Shown here in pieces: positions 22,581-33,504 of a stretch of 64,000 bases of DNA. A program made the position numbers and the translations under genes. The number at the start of each line of letters is the position of its first letter. Positions within the stretch are counted from its first letter, which is position 1. Origin of the DNA: Yamagishiella unicocca (taxonomy: Eukaryota > Chlorophyta > Chlorophyceae > Chlamydomonadales > Volvocaceae); NCBI GenBank assembly GCA_003116995.1, contig BDSL01000001.1, forward strand, positions 124,001 to 188,000, read 5' to 3'. Under the pieces are notes generated by a model. That model saw only the letters and a program-made list of their open reading frames with translations, was not told the origin of the DNA and did no database searches.

Positions 22581-22592
22581 CACGGCGCCTCT
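22581..22592. repeat. Putative 3' target-site duplication of the LINE
   Basis: This is the exact second copy of the 12-bp repeat at 17319-17330. Host sequence resumes after it and leads within 108 bp to the start codon of the next gene. Confidence 0.55.
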
Positions 22593-22699
22593 AAGCATCT
22601 AGCGTAAAGCTAGGTAGTCGCATTTTGCAATCCAAGGAGTGCGATTAAAGGTCGAGAGGGCTTTGAACATTACCGATTCTCGAATACCGGTACTCAGGG

Positions 22700-25600
22700 A
22701 TGGGAGCTGGCTGCTCCAATTGCTCGTCGGCGGAGGTGGGCCCGGCGCCACCTGTTGTGAAAGTAAAGCCTGCGACCTCATCAGAGGAGCCAGCGCCATG
22801 GGCGCCAGCGAAACCAGTCGAGGATGATGCACCTGCTGCCACTCTTGTGGTTCCTCGCAAGTCTTCTCAGACCCCAAGGACTGAGAGCAATACCTATGGT
22901 GGAAGCAGCCGCAAGTTGACCATCCTGCACTTCAATGGTTAGCTAGGGCCGCGGGGACGTTGCACAGTTTCATGGGGTCTCCTTCAGCCGGGGGCACGAG
23001 TAATTTTCCCTATTACTGCACGCAGATGTTTATAACATTGAGGAACAGTCCCGCGAACCCAAGGGCGGCGCTGCACGGTTGTGCGCAAAGGTATTTGTCT
23101 GGGAAAAGACCCTTATCACCAGCATTACTCGCCGTTTCTCCTCGTTCCCCAGACGCATTACGATCGTTAACCTTTACTGGTGAACTTTGTGCATCGAGGT
23201 TTTTCGCTAGTGCATCCGACGCTCGCCATGTGTCCTAGCGCGTGTGCGTGCGTGTGCGTTCGATCAATCCGGTCTCCAAGATCTATGTGCAAACTCATTT
23301 CTGTAGGTCAAGGAATACAGGGCGAGTGGCGTCAACCCGCTCGTGCTCTTCAGCGGTGACGCCTACAACCCGAGCCTCATGTCGACCATGACGCTGGGCA
23401 AGCAGATGGTGCCCATCCTGAATGAAATCGGTGTCAACGTCTCCTGCATCGGGGTGGGTCGCTGAATGGCTTGGGTTGTCCGGATCTCAGCGCCCCAGGC
23501 CGCAACGTGGCATACCGTGCCGTGCGCCTTTCCCGATGCAACGCCCGATGCGCTGCCTCCGACGCGTCCTTATCCTGTTTCGGTATTTCACTGCAGAATC
23601 ATGACTTTGACTACGGTCTTGAGAACCTGATGAAGCTGAACTCTCAGTGCACATTCCCATGGCTCATGGCTAACGTGCGGGAGCGTGGAACAGGTGCGAT
23701 CGGTCCGATCGGCATGGTTGCATATTGGAGCCAGTTGGCATTTCGACCGTTTAGCGTTTCTGGGTCCGTAACTTGCCGGCAACCTGCCGGCACAGGCGAG
23801 GGGCGGCACAGGCGGGGGGTTGTGGGGGTGATTGCAGCTCCGTGGCTGAGCCACGCTCGCGAAGCCTGGATGTAAGGCAGTAGGCACAAACCCACATCAT
23901 ACAACACTTTCGTGCGCGTGTAGACTTGCCTTATGCTGGAGCGGGCACGATTTGGGTCGAGGACTGGAATGGCATCAAGGTGGGCGTCGTAGGCCTGGTG
24001 GAGGAGGAGTGGCTGGAGACCCTGGGCGCTGTCAACGTCGCAGACATGGAGTACCATGACTTCATCGAGGTTGGGCGGGAGATGGCCCGCATCATGAAGG
24101 TGAGGTTGAGCGCTGTGCGGGTTTGGTACTGGGAGGCCAAGTAAGGGCTTTCGGGTGGTGGATCGAGCGGTTAGGTACGGAGCGAAACCGGCCTACGGAG
24201 GCTCTGGCTTTCACGGCATTTCGGGCCGTGCCGTGTGGTGGTGTGGAGTAGTGCTTTGCAGCGCGGCGGTTTGCGAGTCTTGACGCCTGGATTGCTCATC
24301 ATCGCAGGCCAAGGGTGCGGAGGTGCTGATTGCGTTGACCCACATGCGCGAGCCCAACGACCGCAAGCTGGCTGCGGAGGTGCCGGAGTTCCACCTCATC
24401 CTGGGCGGCCACGATCACCACTACGTGACGGGCTTTATTGAGCCGCACAACAACTTGATGGTCAAGTCGGGTGAGCCAACACGGATGCTGGCAGGCTGAG
24501 CATTAGATGTCCGCACATTTCCTTAAACCGGTTTGCAGCGCCCAGGGGACAGAACGCCCAGTGCTGTGGTAGCATGGTAGTAATGAGGCGACCTGATACA
24601 TGTCGTTGGAACTGCTAAGTTCCGTTCTGCACAGAAGCCGATTCATACGCCTGCCGCCTGTTAAATCGACTCACTGTTTCGGGTGGAAGCAGTTTCGAAG
24701 GTTTGTAATATGACGGCCGCGTCCCAAACCAATTCGCGCCCATTTTGTCGTACATGCGCGTCGCAGGCACCGACTTCCGCGACCTGTCCCTCATCGAGGT
24801 GGAGTTCCCTGCTGGCAGCGTGGCGGACCCAAAGATGAGCGTTGAGCGGCTCGTCATCGACTCATCGGTGCCGGAGGATCCAGCGACAGTGGAGGTAACT
24901 AAAGGACCGATTTGAGGACACATGCTAAAGCTGTGATGTATGCATGCCGCGTGGGTTACAGTTAGAAGCGCCTTGAATATAGCAGCAGGAATAGTCGTTA
25001 GCCGCGAACCAGGTATCCTGAAGACCCATTGCTGCTCGTCCCCTGCGTGCGCAGATCGTGAAAGACTACATGAAGCTGATGGGCGAGAAGATGGACGAGG
25101 ACATCGGTGAGGAGCGGTGTGATACCTGCTGGTCAGCCGCAAAGTTCTCGTTAAATATTACGGAGAGCGGGGACCAATCTGCGTGTCATCGGCGCTAAAC
25201 CATTGTACCCGACTTGATAGCGAGCCCAGGCACATTTACCCCGTTCCCCCGAAGCCTGGCCACCTACGCCTGTTGCGACAAACGGGACAAAATTAGCTAG
25301 CGTATTTAATGAGTAGGGTCACAGGCCACACCGTACGCATGTATTCATGGTGCCGACTTCCCCCTGAAGTATCTTCGTACAATTTGGTGCATGTGGTGGA
25401 TGTAACCATCCATTTGCTTGCTTCACCTGCGTAACTCCGGGAACACTGTATGGCCGCGGAACTGAGGTTTCCGGTGTGCACGCCGGAAGGAAAACAGCTA
25501 CGATGTGCACCGGTATGTCCGTGTTCCAATAGGCGAGACGCTGGAGCCGCTGGATGGCCGCTTCCAGACGGTTCGCAACCGCGAGTCCAACCTTGGCAAC

Positions 25601-26778
25601 TTCGTGGCCGATGTTTGGCGGAAGGCGGCCAACGCGGAAATCGCAATCCTCAACTCGGGTTCGCTGAGGTGCGGCGAGCATGTGATAACGACTGTGTGTC
25701 TTGTCGATTGGCAGTCGGGCTGCCTTGTACTGAGCCTGGTTTCACATGCTACTGCTCCCTGCTACTGCTCCACGGCGTCCTTGCAGGTCGGATGTGATCC
25801 ACCCAGTCGGGGTGCTGAAGGCGAGGGATTTCGTGTCCATCCTTCCCATGATCGATGCGACGGCGGTGCTGGAGTGCACTGGCGCTCAGGTCGTGACGGC
25901 GCTTGAAAACAGCGTGTCGCAGTACCCCAAGCTGGAGGGGCGGTTCCCCCAGGTCAGCGGGATGAAGTTCAAGTTCGATCCATCAAAGCCGCCGGGGGAG
26001 CGCATCGTGCCAGGCAGCGTCTACCTGTGGGAGTTCGAGTGCGATCCGGAGCCCCTCGACATGGAGCGCAGGTACAAAGTGGCCGTGAAGGAGTATCTGG
26101 CGCAGGGCAAGGACGGCTTCAACATATTCCTGGTAAGCGCTGCGACGACTATGCCTGCTGGCAAGTATTATTCGTACCTGAATGTATGACCGAAGTTGTG
26201 CCCGCGTTTGGCCTGTTCAGCGCCCACGGTAGCATTCGCAATTATCACGCGCGCGAGGTACCTATATCGTGAAGCGGCGGCGCCCGTGATCCCGACAGGA
26301 TTGCAAGGTGCTCGTGGACGGCGAGTCCGGCGTCGTGCTGCCATCGTCAATCAAGTGCCACTTCATCCAGCTGCGGGTGCTGAACAAGTGGGATGGCAAG
26401 AAAATCTTCCTCCGGTCACTTACGTCGCGGTGGATCAAGAAGGTCAAGTCGTCCAAGAGCTTGAACAAGTGAGTGCTTATGGGCGTATGGGTTGCCCCTC
26501 CAATTTGCGATTTAATGTCATTTGGCTGCAAACGTTTTGCACCGCTTGTAAGCTTCAATCTACAATCTTAACCCCACCTGTTTTCTATCCTCTGCTCGTG
26601 CCAAACTGTCCACAGCCTGCAGGCCCTGGAAGCTGACTCACAATTCACCAGGGTTTCTACGGTCGATAGCCAGGCTCGGACGCACGGTCTCGCAGTGCCG
26701 CACGCTGAGGGGGGGCATTACTGCATCGCTCCGAGAAATGAGGGCCGGATCGTGAACGTCTTGGAGGAGGACGTATAG
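22700..26778 (+). CDS. Metallophosphatase / 5'-nucleotidase-like protein (CG11883-like), N-acylated
   Basis: Twelve exons give 648 residues: 22700-22937, 23026-23090, 23307-23453, 23597-23693, 23924-24099, 24308-24470, 24767-24894, 25055-25106, 25467-25668, 25787-26132, 26299-26468 and 26616-26778. The first half is a calcineurin-like phosphatase domain: LTILHFNDVYNI, LVLFSGDAYNPS, the GNHDFDYG metal motif, ALTHMREPND and LGGHDHHY. The second half is a 5'-nucleotidase C-terminal domain (RNRESNLGNFVADV, ILNSGSLR, KDGFNIFL). The layout and the HFNDVY start match the CG11883-like subfamily, where the usual His two residues after the first metal Asp is a Tyr. There is no secretory signal. Instead the protein begins MGAGCSNC, a textbook N-myristoylation site with nearby cysteines for palmitoylation, so I infer the cytosolic face of a membrane. 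Substrate is unknown. The start of exon 9 rests on phase more than on similarity. TGTAA lies at 27267-27271. Confidence 0.88.
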
Positions 26779-28459
26779 TACGGGCCCTCGCCGGGCAAAG
26801 AGCTTGCCCTTCCTAGTTATTTTCGCCAGTCCGCAGACAGGTGCATCATCGCGACTAACACAATTCATACTCGTGCGCTCGTGTTTTGTTTGAGATATGG
26901 GTGAGCGTGCGGCAGGATGCATCTCGGATGTACTAAATTATGACGCGTTGGGAGTTAGGTATACACACCTCAAACTCTTCTGCAATGGTTAGACAGCTAT
27001 TGACAAATTGGGGATACTGTGCGGGTGCATGATTGGCTTCCACCTTCTGATGTTACAGTGATTTCTGCACGTTGATATGGCAGTTCGTGCTGCTGCATTA
27101 CACATATACAACGCACGGGAACGGGCTCGGCGTTGTAGATGTCTGGGTATAATAAAAATCAATCCTCATTGGTGACATCAGTCGAATCCACTGTATAACT
27201 TGATATTCAGACGTTCGGTTATTTGCAGTATGTCCCACAATTGATACCTATCATGTCAACGAGGCATGTAAGGCAAGAACTCCTATCGTCGGTGTATGTT
27301 AATGACCTGCCTAATCCCGCAGACGTCCTCCTCCTCTAAATATGCACAACAGCTGCCAGGCCTAATTGACCCGCACTATCCTCCTGCAAACCTCTCATCG
27401 ACTGATTTAGCACATGATCGACACCACGTAGTTCAGCCGATGGCTACTCAACCGCCTAGCAAGTATGGCGTCGCCTTATGCCCGAGCTTACTGAACTAGA
27501 AGCGCGTCAGGAGCAACAGGCCCCTGGCCATAGCCCTTTGGCCGCCTATGAATGAAAAGTGCTTTGTAAGCGCGAAGAAATCAGCTGTTTGGAAACAAAA
27601 GTGTTGGCGCTTACCGAAAGAGCATGATGTGCGGCTCTGGTCGGTGGATAGCATAGTGTACCCAGCCTCGCGACTGCTGCACGCCCAATGCGCGCCATTC
27701 GTTCTGCAAGCGTGCCGGGCAACACATTTGTCACTGGAGCAAGATGTGTCGCACGCTCCGTAAATTTTGCGAATTGCAGCCTTTGGCAGAAACGTGGGAC
27801 ACATAGAGGAGCACATACCTCAGATAGGAGCCGACCCTTAGGGAGAAGCTGGGCGATCTCCTGGGGTAGAACAACATGCCTGCAAACGGAGATGACCAAC
27901 TAAGCCGCCAAGTCCCCGTTTGCGAATGCAGCAATCTGGGACTACCTGTATTCATAGATGTCATCATAGTATTTCTCAGAGTATTGAATGTTGTTTTGCG
28001 CCATTTTCTGGCGGTCCTGTGTTCACACCGAGTAGAAGCGTGCTTTGTCGACTAGCCCAGGAAGTCTTTGGTGATGAAAGTTTCTAATTCGAGTTGCTAT
28101 TGATCTGCAAGTTGTAACTAAAGGTGAAAGGAACACTCTTTGAAATGCTCGCTGGAACTCATGTACGGCATGCATTGGCAATCGAGACAACCACAGAACA
28201 ACGTCAAAAACCTACTTGTGAGACTTGCGTACCTTCATGACGTTGAATCCACGCGTTGAGGAAGACGCCCAAGCGACGACCGCGCCTTGATCATAATTTT
28301 CGTTTAACTTGATCACCAGTCACGACCCTTCCTTTCTGGCGCCTTATAAAGAGGGCATCGCCGGCTTGTAGACGATCTCCACTGTTTGGCAGACCTGCCG
28401 CGGGTGCACCCCGCGCCCTTTTGACATAACGCTTGCACGGCCACCACAACCCGGGTACC
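26779..28459. other. Stretch between nucleotidase-like and diflavin reductase genes
   Basis: The first 490 bases are probably the 3' UTR of the nucleotidase-like gene, ending after TGTAA at 27267. The rest is intergenic and must hold the promoter of the diflavin reductase. A minus-strand open frame at 27899-27546 reads plausibly but shows no motif, and I do not call it. Confidence 0.5.
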
Positions 28460-31400
28460 ATGCGCTTCACCGACGCCATGATATCCAAATGGAGCAGCGC
28501 ACATTGGCGCTGGACAATTGCTGCAGGCGTGCCCGTCGCATTGTATTTGCTGAGCCGCCGTCGCGACGTGGACGAAGACCGCACCGACTTCGACGGCTTT
28601 CTGAAGGTCGTGGAGCCGGTCGGTTCCACTGGCAGCAAGCCGACACAAGGCAAGGCTAGCGGTCCCATCGACGCTTTCTATAAGGACGCAGATGAGGAAG
28701 AGGACACACGCAACCCGTTAGACTTCGACAGCTTCCTGGTTAGCCATCGCAATGGCGCCGCCACGAAGGGCCAGAAGGCGTCCACAATGCAGCAGCAACC
28801 TGCGGCTGCAGCCCCGGAGCGGCCAGCTCCAGACATGAAGCCAGTGACGGTTTTGTACGGCACGGAGTACGGCTTTTCCAAGGAGATAGCGGAGAAGCTG
28901 TGTGGCATGCTACGAGCATCTGGAAGCATATGGTGGGTCGGACGTCCTAGTTGGAATTCAGTCGCTGTGTGCATGTCCTTGCACAGCACACTTGACTTGA
29001 CACCATCTACCGGGTTGGTCATGCAGAACGTCTGGGCATTGCGGTATCCAAACGGTGCCAGGTTCCGCACGATGCGTAGTGTTGGCTTGGTGTCTGTTTA
29101 CAATGGCTAAAGTAGCGTACCTCTGTTGCCTGTCCATCTCCTTGGGCACTAGCCTTCAGTGTATACTGCGGTGTGCTGGGTCAGCAGTACGCTGGAAATC
29201 TTGCTCAGGTAATGCTTAATCTTCCTGACAATTGTGTCACCGCCATTCCACTTCCTCAGGCCGCAGCTGGAAAACATGGCTGACCATCCCGAAGGTTACG
29301 ACTTTTCAAAGGCCCAGGTCGCCTTGGTGGCGTGCTCGACGCAGGTACGCCTGTGCAGGTGGTGTAACAATAAAGCACATGCATCACCACCTTGCGTATG
29401 TCCTCAATATGCATTTCAGGGTGACGGAGTGCCTCCCACGGAGGCCCGTGACTTCTGCGAATGGCTTTTCGCTGGCAAGGCGAGCAACTTGAGGCACCTC
29501 AAGTTCGCTATTTGCGCACTTGGAGATAAGTGAGTGTTCAGGGTCTTGAGCACGGGGTCCGCAAGCTGCTGCTGGACGGGCCCACCTGTCCCGGCAAGGT
29601 GCTGCAGGTCTCGGACAATGCCTTGAAAGCGTTCGATGATCTGAGTGTATGTGTTCCTGTGGTTGCACTAGCCGCGTGGAACCGTGTATGTCCCACACCT
29701 CCCGCATCACCTCGTGTCACGCCCGCCAGGTCGTACACGCATTTCTGCCGGTGCGGCAAGCTGCTTGATTCGGCTCTGGAGACCGCAGGCGCCCAGAGGC
29801 TCGTGGAGCGGGTGGACGTCAACAAGGAGGATTGGCCGGTTGTCGACTGCTGGTTGTCGGCGGTGGTGGCAGCCGTCACGGGCTTGGCGCTCAAAAGCTT
29901 TGTGGAGCTGGGACTGGGTGCGTGCGTGCTGCAGGATGCGGGACAGCAAGTGGGCATTGGGGGGGCCATCTCAGTAGCAACATGATGGGTACACGTTGCA
30001 GGGAAGCTCATGCATGATTGCTGCAGAAGGCCCGCCTGCTATGATATGAGCTCCCCGTTGTTTTAGTGCTGGCGACCGAGCACTCGGGCTTACCCCGCCA
30101 TCTTGCTACTTGTTTTTCATGGCCGACACTTACTGTCCCAAATCGTCACCCTCGGCAGCTACGTCGGACCCAACTGATAAGGTGGCTGCGCCTAAGAAGT
30201 GGGGCAAGAGTCGGCCCTATTACGCGTCAGTGCTTGCGCTGGAGGGTCTGTGTGTCCTCTCCGGCGAGGATGACAAGAATACCATTCGCATGGAGCTGGA
30301 CCTGGGCGACTCAGGTCTGACGTATCTGCCAGGCGATGCTTTGGGGCTTTACCCAACCAACGACTCTAACGTGAGTCCGGTGTGCATCCGCATGATGCAC
30401 CTTCGAATAAGACTAGATTAGCCCTCCTAGATAGGCCGCCATGCAACGGCGATGAGGACTTACTTCCTGGACCGACCGTGCCAAACACAGTTTACTTATG
30501 GCGTTGCCTCATGATCCTTTTTTATGCTGACGGCTGCCCGGAACTCCGTTTGTGACTTTGGCCTCCGATTATATTAACAGGTCGTGGGCGAGCTCGTCAG
30601 CACCCTTGGTGCCTCCCCATCGGAGCCGATTTCAGTGCCCGGTTGGCACTATGAGGAGACTGGCGGCGAGGCTGGGCCGCGTGTGAGCATGACGCTGGCA
30701 GATGCCCTGGCGAAGTGCTACGACATCAGGTAGCCCACATGGAAACGCACAGGCCGCGGAGCCATAGCTGCCTGCTGCTTCTGACCTCAACCAGAGGACG
30801 AATTGGCTACTGAGCACTTCATACGCAACCGCGGGAACGCAGCGCACTCCTCAGTTGTATGCGTTCCCTCCTCGCTGGACCCTACAGGTCACCGAAGCCA
30901 GAGCTCCTCAAGCTCCTGGTTGCCGCCTTGGATGCCTTGCACGCGACAGCCAACGGACACGCGGCCAACGGCAACGGACACGCCGTGGCGCCCTCAGCTC
31001 ACGAGCAGCTGCGCGGTGCACTGTTCGACAACGCAGCTATGGAGGCGTACCTGGCGCCACGCCACGTTAACGATGTGCTGCTGGACGCAGCGCCAGCCAA
31101 ACTCAGCACCACACAGGTGCGATTGGCTAACACGGCGGGCAGCCATGGACATCGTCCTAAGGGGCCCCCGCACGCCTTGACTTGCTAGACGGGGCGGTAG
31201 GATGCGCTTGCGATTATCCGACGCCGCGTTTGCGGCTCCGTATTTGCAGTAATGACCGCGGATTACACCGTTACCATAACATTTGGGCAAATTGACAGAA
31301 AGGTATGTTGCATCTCGATGCCGCCGGCAGGTGCTATCATGCCTGCGCCAGCTCCAGCCGCGGCTGTACTCGATCTCTTCGTCGCCGCTGGAGGACTCCC

Positions 31401-32375
31401 GCCGGGTGCAGGTGACGGTGGCCGAGGTCAAGTACACGAGCCTGGGAAAGGCCCGCATCGGTGTGTGCTCCACCATGCTTTCTGAGCGCTTGGAGGTGCG
31501 GCAAGGGTGGGCCCAATGTACATTAAGGCCGTGCTCGTTGTCGCGCAGCACTTCCATGCGAGCCATGTCCGGGAAGCCAGCCTGTGCTTCGTGGTCTAAC
31601 CAGTGACACCCCATCTCCTTCCAGGTTGGCTCTCACGTGCCTGTGTACGTGCACAAGAACCCGGACTTTCGGTTGCCGCCCAGCCCGGCTACTCCTATCA
31701 TCATGGTTGGACCCGGCACCGGCCTGGCGCCCTTCCGCTCCTTCATCATGCAGCGTCTGCTCGATCAGGAGCAGTCTGCGGGTGCCGAGGCTGTGGGCCG
31801 CATGGTCTTGTACTTCGGTTGCCGGCGCCAGGACCAGGACTACCTGTATGGACAGCTCCTGGAAGGGTGGTCTGCAGAAGGCAAGGTCAAACTGTATACT
31901 GCGTTTTCGCGCCAGCAGGTACGGGTCTCTTAGGCTGATGTACTGCAGGCATAATCGTCGTGTGAGTGCGTGTCTGCGACAGTTATGCTTCTGGAAGCCG
32001 GGTTGACTACGCAGCTACCGATTGCGCATACACGCTGTTCTCCGCAGCCTACTGGAAGGGCGCTTGCGGTATGTTCACCTAATCCTGGCAACGTCGTCTG
32101 TATGTCTCAATGTTCGCTCCGCCTCTTCCATCCCACAGCAGCAGAAGGTGTATGTCCAGAACCGTCTGGCCGAGAGCGCTGACCTGGTGTGGGAGCTGCT
32201 GGAGCAGGGCGGGCACTTCTACGTGTGTGGCGACGCGGGCTCCATGGCGGGCGCTGTCGAGCAGGCGCTGGTGAAGCTCATAGAAGATCGGCAGAGTGGA
32301 GGTCGCGCGGCGGCGGAGACCTACTTGCAGGCACTATCTGACGCAGGCCGCTACCAGCGCGATGTGTGGTACTAG
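28460..32375 (+). CDS. NADPH-dependent diflavin reductase, cytochrome P450 reductase family
   Basis: Ten exons give about 745 residues: 28460-28932, 29260-29344, 29420-29529, 29730-29921, 30067-30370, 30581-30729, 30888-31116, 31331-31495, 31625-31918 and 32139-32375. A membrane anchor (about residues 15-32, TIAAGVPVALYLLS followed by RRR) precedes an acidic linker. The FMN domain has LYGTEYGFSKEIAE, LVACSTQGDGVPP and ALGDKSYTHFC. The FAD/NADPH part has YLPGDALGLYP, RLYSISSSP, MVGPGTGLAPFRSF, YFGCRRQDQDYLY, FYVCGDAGSMAG and the terminal RDVWY, whose aromatic end covers FAD. Such enzymes pass electrons from NADPH through FAD and FMN to an acceptor such as a P450. The sequence departs from canonical reductases around RVDVNKEDWPVVD and in the FAD-connecting region (KCYDIRSPKPELLKLL), which recalls sulfite-reductase-type flavoproteins, so the physiological acceptor is open. 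The junction of exons 4 and 5 is the weakest. A TGTAA follows at 32715-32719. Confidence 0.88.
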
Positions 32376-32854
32376 AGCGCTATGTTGCACGGTGGTAGTG
32401 GGGAGGCCGTGGAGCTGACACCCGGAGAACGTGATCATTATCTTGGCGGAGGAATTATCCTAGGGACGCCTTCGGGCAACTTTGCGAGCGCGACCAGTTG
32501 TTGAGCGTTTGGTTGCAGCATGCAGTAGCAGGATGTTGACGCTTAGCGGGCTAGCGACCAGGACGTGCGTTGTATTGGTTATTTTTGGTTGACGGTTGTC
32601 GAGTGTGGGTGCGAGCTGGTGCGAAGTGCTGGTATCGGTCGCAACAGACTGGAAGCCATGCCTTCTGGCCCAGTCTGGTCGTTCGCGTCGCTACGTGCGA
32701 CGCACGACCTTCGCTGTAAGGCATGGATGCAATGCCAATCGTTTCAGTTTACTCACCTTTCGTGGGTTGCCATCAGTTCCCCCCCGGCGTCTGAGAGTAG
32801 TTCCGCGCATAGAGTGGGCCATACCTTCCTAACCCCGCCCGTCCATGCCGGGAC

Positions 32855-32904
32855 GGGTTCCGCGCATACCTGCCCGCGCATATGCGCCTGTATGCGCGGA
32901 ACCC
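32855..32904. repeat. 15-bp inverted repeat with a palindromic loop
   Basis: GGGTTCCGCGCATAC at 32855-32869 is the exact reverse complement of 32890-32904. The 20-base loop contains the 12-bp palindrome GCGCATATGCGC (32876-32887). A further direct copy of GTTCCGCGCATA lies upstream at 32800-32811. The block could form a cruciform. Confidence 0.8.
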
Positions 32905-33108
32905 CGCCCGGAAGGCCAAGACTTTTCCCAAGCATGCCCGTCCATGGCCCCAGGGTGAACATGGTAGGGCTTACACTATTAAGAATCGAGCACCCTTTGC
33001 ACGCAATGTAAGTCGCATCATTTACGGCGGCTGAGCCCTGAGTTGTGACGCGACCTCCAATCCGTAGCCAGCTCAGGTGAAGCTGTTGCCTGTCATTTGA
33101 AGCGCCGT

Positions 33109-33126
33109 GCGTTTAGATCTAAACGC
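33109..33126. repeat. 18-bp perfect palindrome
   Basis: GCGTTTAGATCTAAACGC equals its own reverse complement. It lies about 380 bp upstream of the INO1 start codon and could be a binding site for a dimeric factor, which is speculative. Confidence 0.7.
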
Positions 33127-33177
33127 TGCTGCTTTCCGCTCCTGTCTCAGAGCGAGAACATTTTACCGTGTCCGAGG

Positions 33178-33204
33178 GCTACCCAAGCGCACCGCTTGGG
33201 TAGC
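33178..33204. repeat. 12-bp perfect hairpin with 3-base loop
   Basis: GCTACCCAAGCG, then the loop CAC, then the exact reverse complement of the first arm. It lies 300 bp upstream of INO1, between genes. It has no T-run, and no terminator role is expected in a eukaryote. Confidence 0.75.
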
Positions 33205-33504
33205 GGTGCGTCATTAAACAAGCAATGACATGGCACATAGATTAGGGAGGGCGAACAGCAATAATTGTGATCTTTCAACTAGCTACCTGTAGGTAATGAC
33301 ACATATAGAAGGTGGGAGAAACTCGCGACGGCTGCCGTACGACCGGCCTGAAGGAACGGCCAGGTAAAAGCCCCGCGCATCCACTGAGTTTAAAATATAT
33401 AGGTATTATTGCTGCTATTACAGGTGTCTAATTCAGAGACCTTGTGACTAGTACGTTCTTGACACATCCGTCCAGCGCATCGCTCACTCAATCCTTGGAG
33501 AACT

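Larger units (their letters stand above)
32376..33504. other. Intergenic region 5' of INO1, rich in inverted repeats
   Basis: After the diflavin reductase 3' UTR this stretch holds three dyad elements (32855-32904, 33109-33126, 33178-33204, listed separately) and a repeated TTCCGCGCATA word. It ends at the INO1 start and must contain its promoter. I find no coding block. Confidence 0.6.

Noticed and set aside
27546..27899. 117-residue minus-strand frame between two + strand genes
   Set aside because: It reads plausibly in places but has no recognisable motif, no splice context and no poly(A) signal that I could tie to it.
33178..33204. Rho-independent terminator
   Set aside because: The hairpin is perfect but has no T-run and lies in a eukaryotic genome between two + strand genes.
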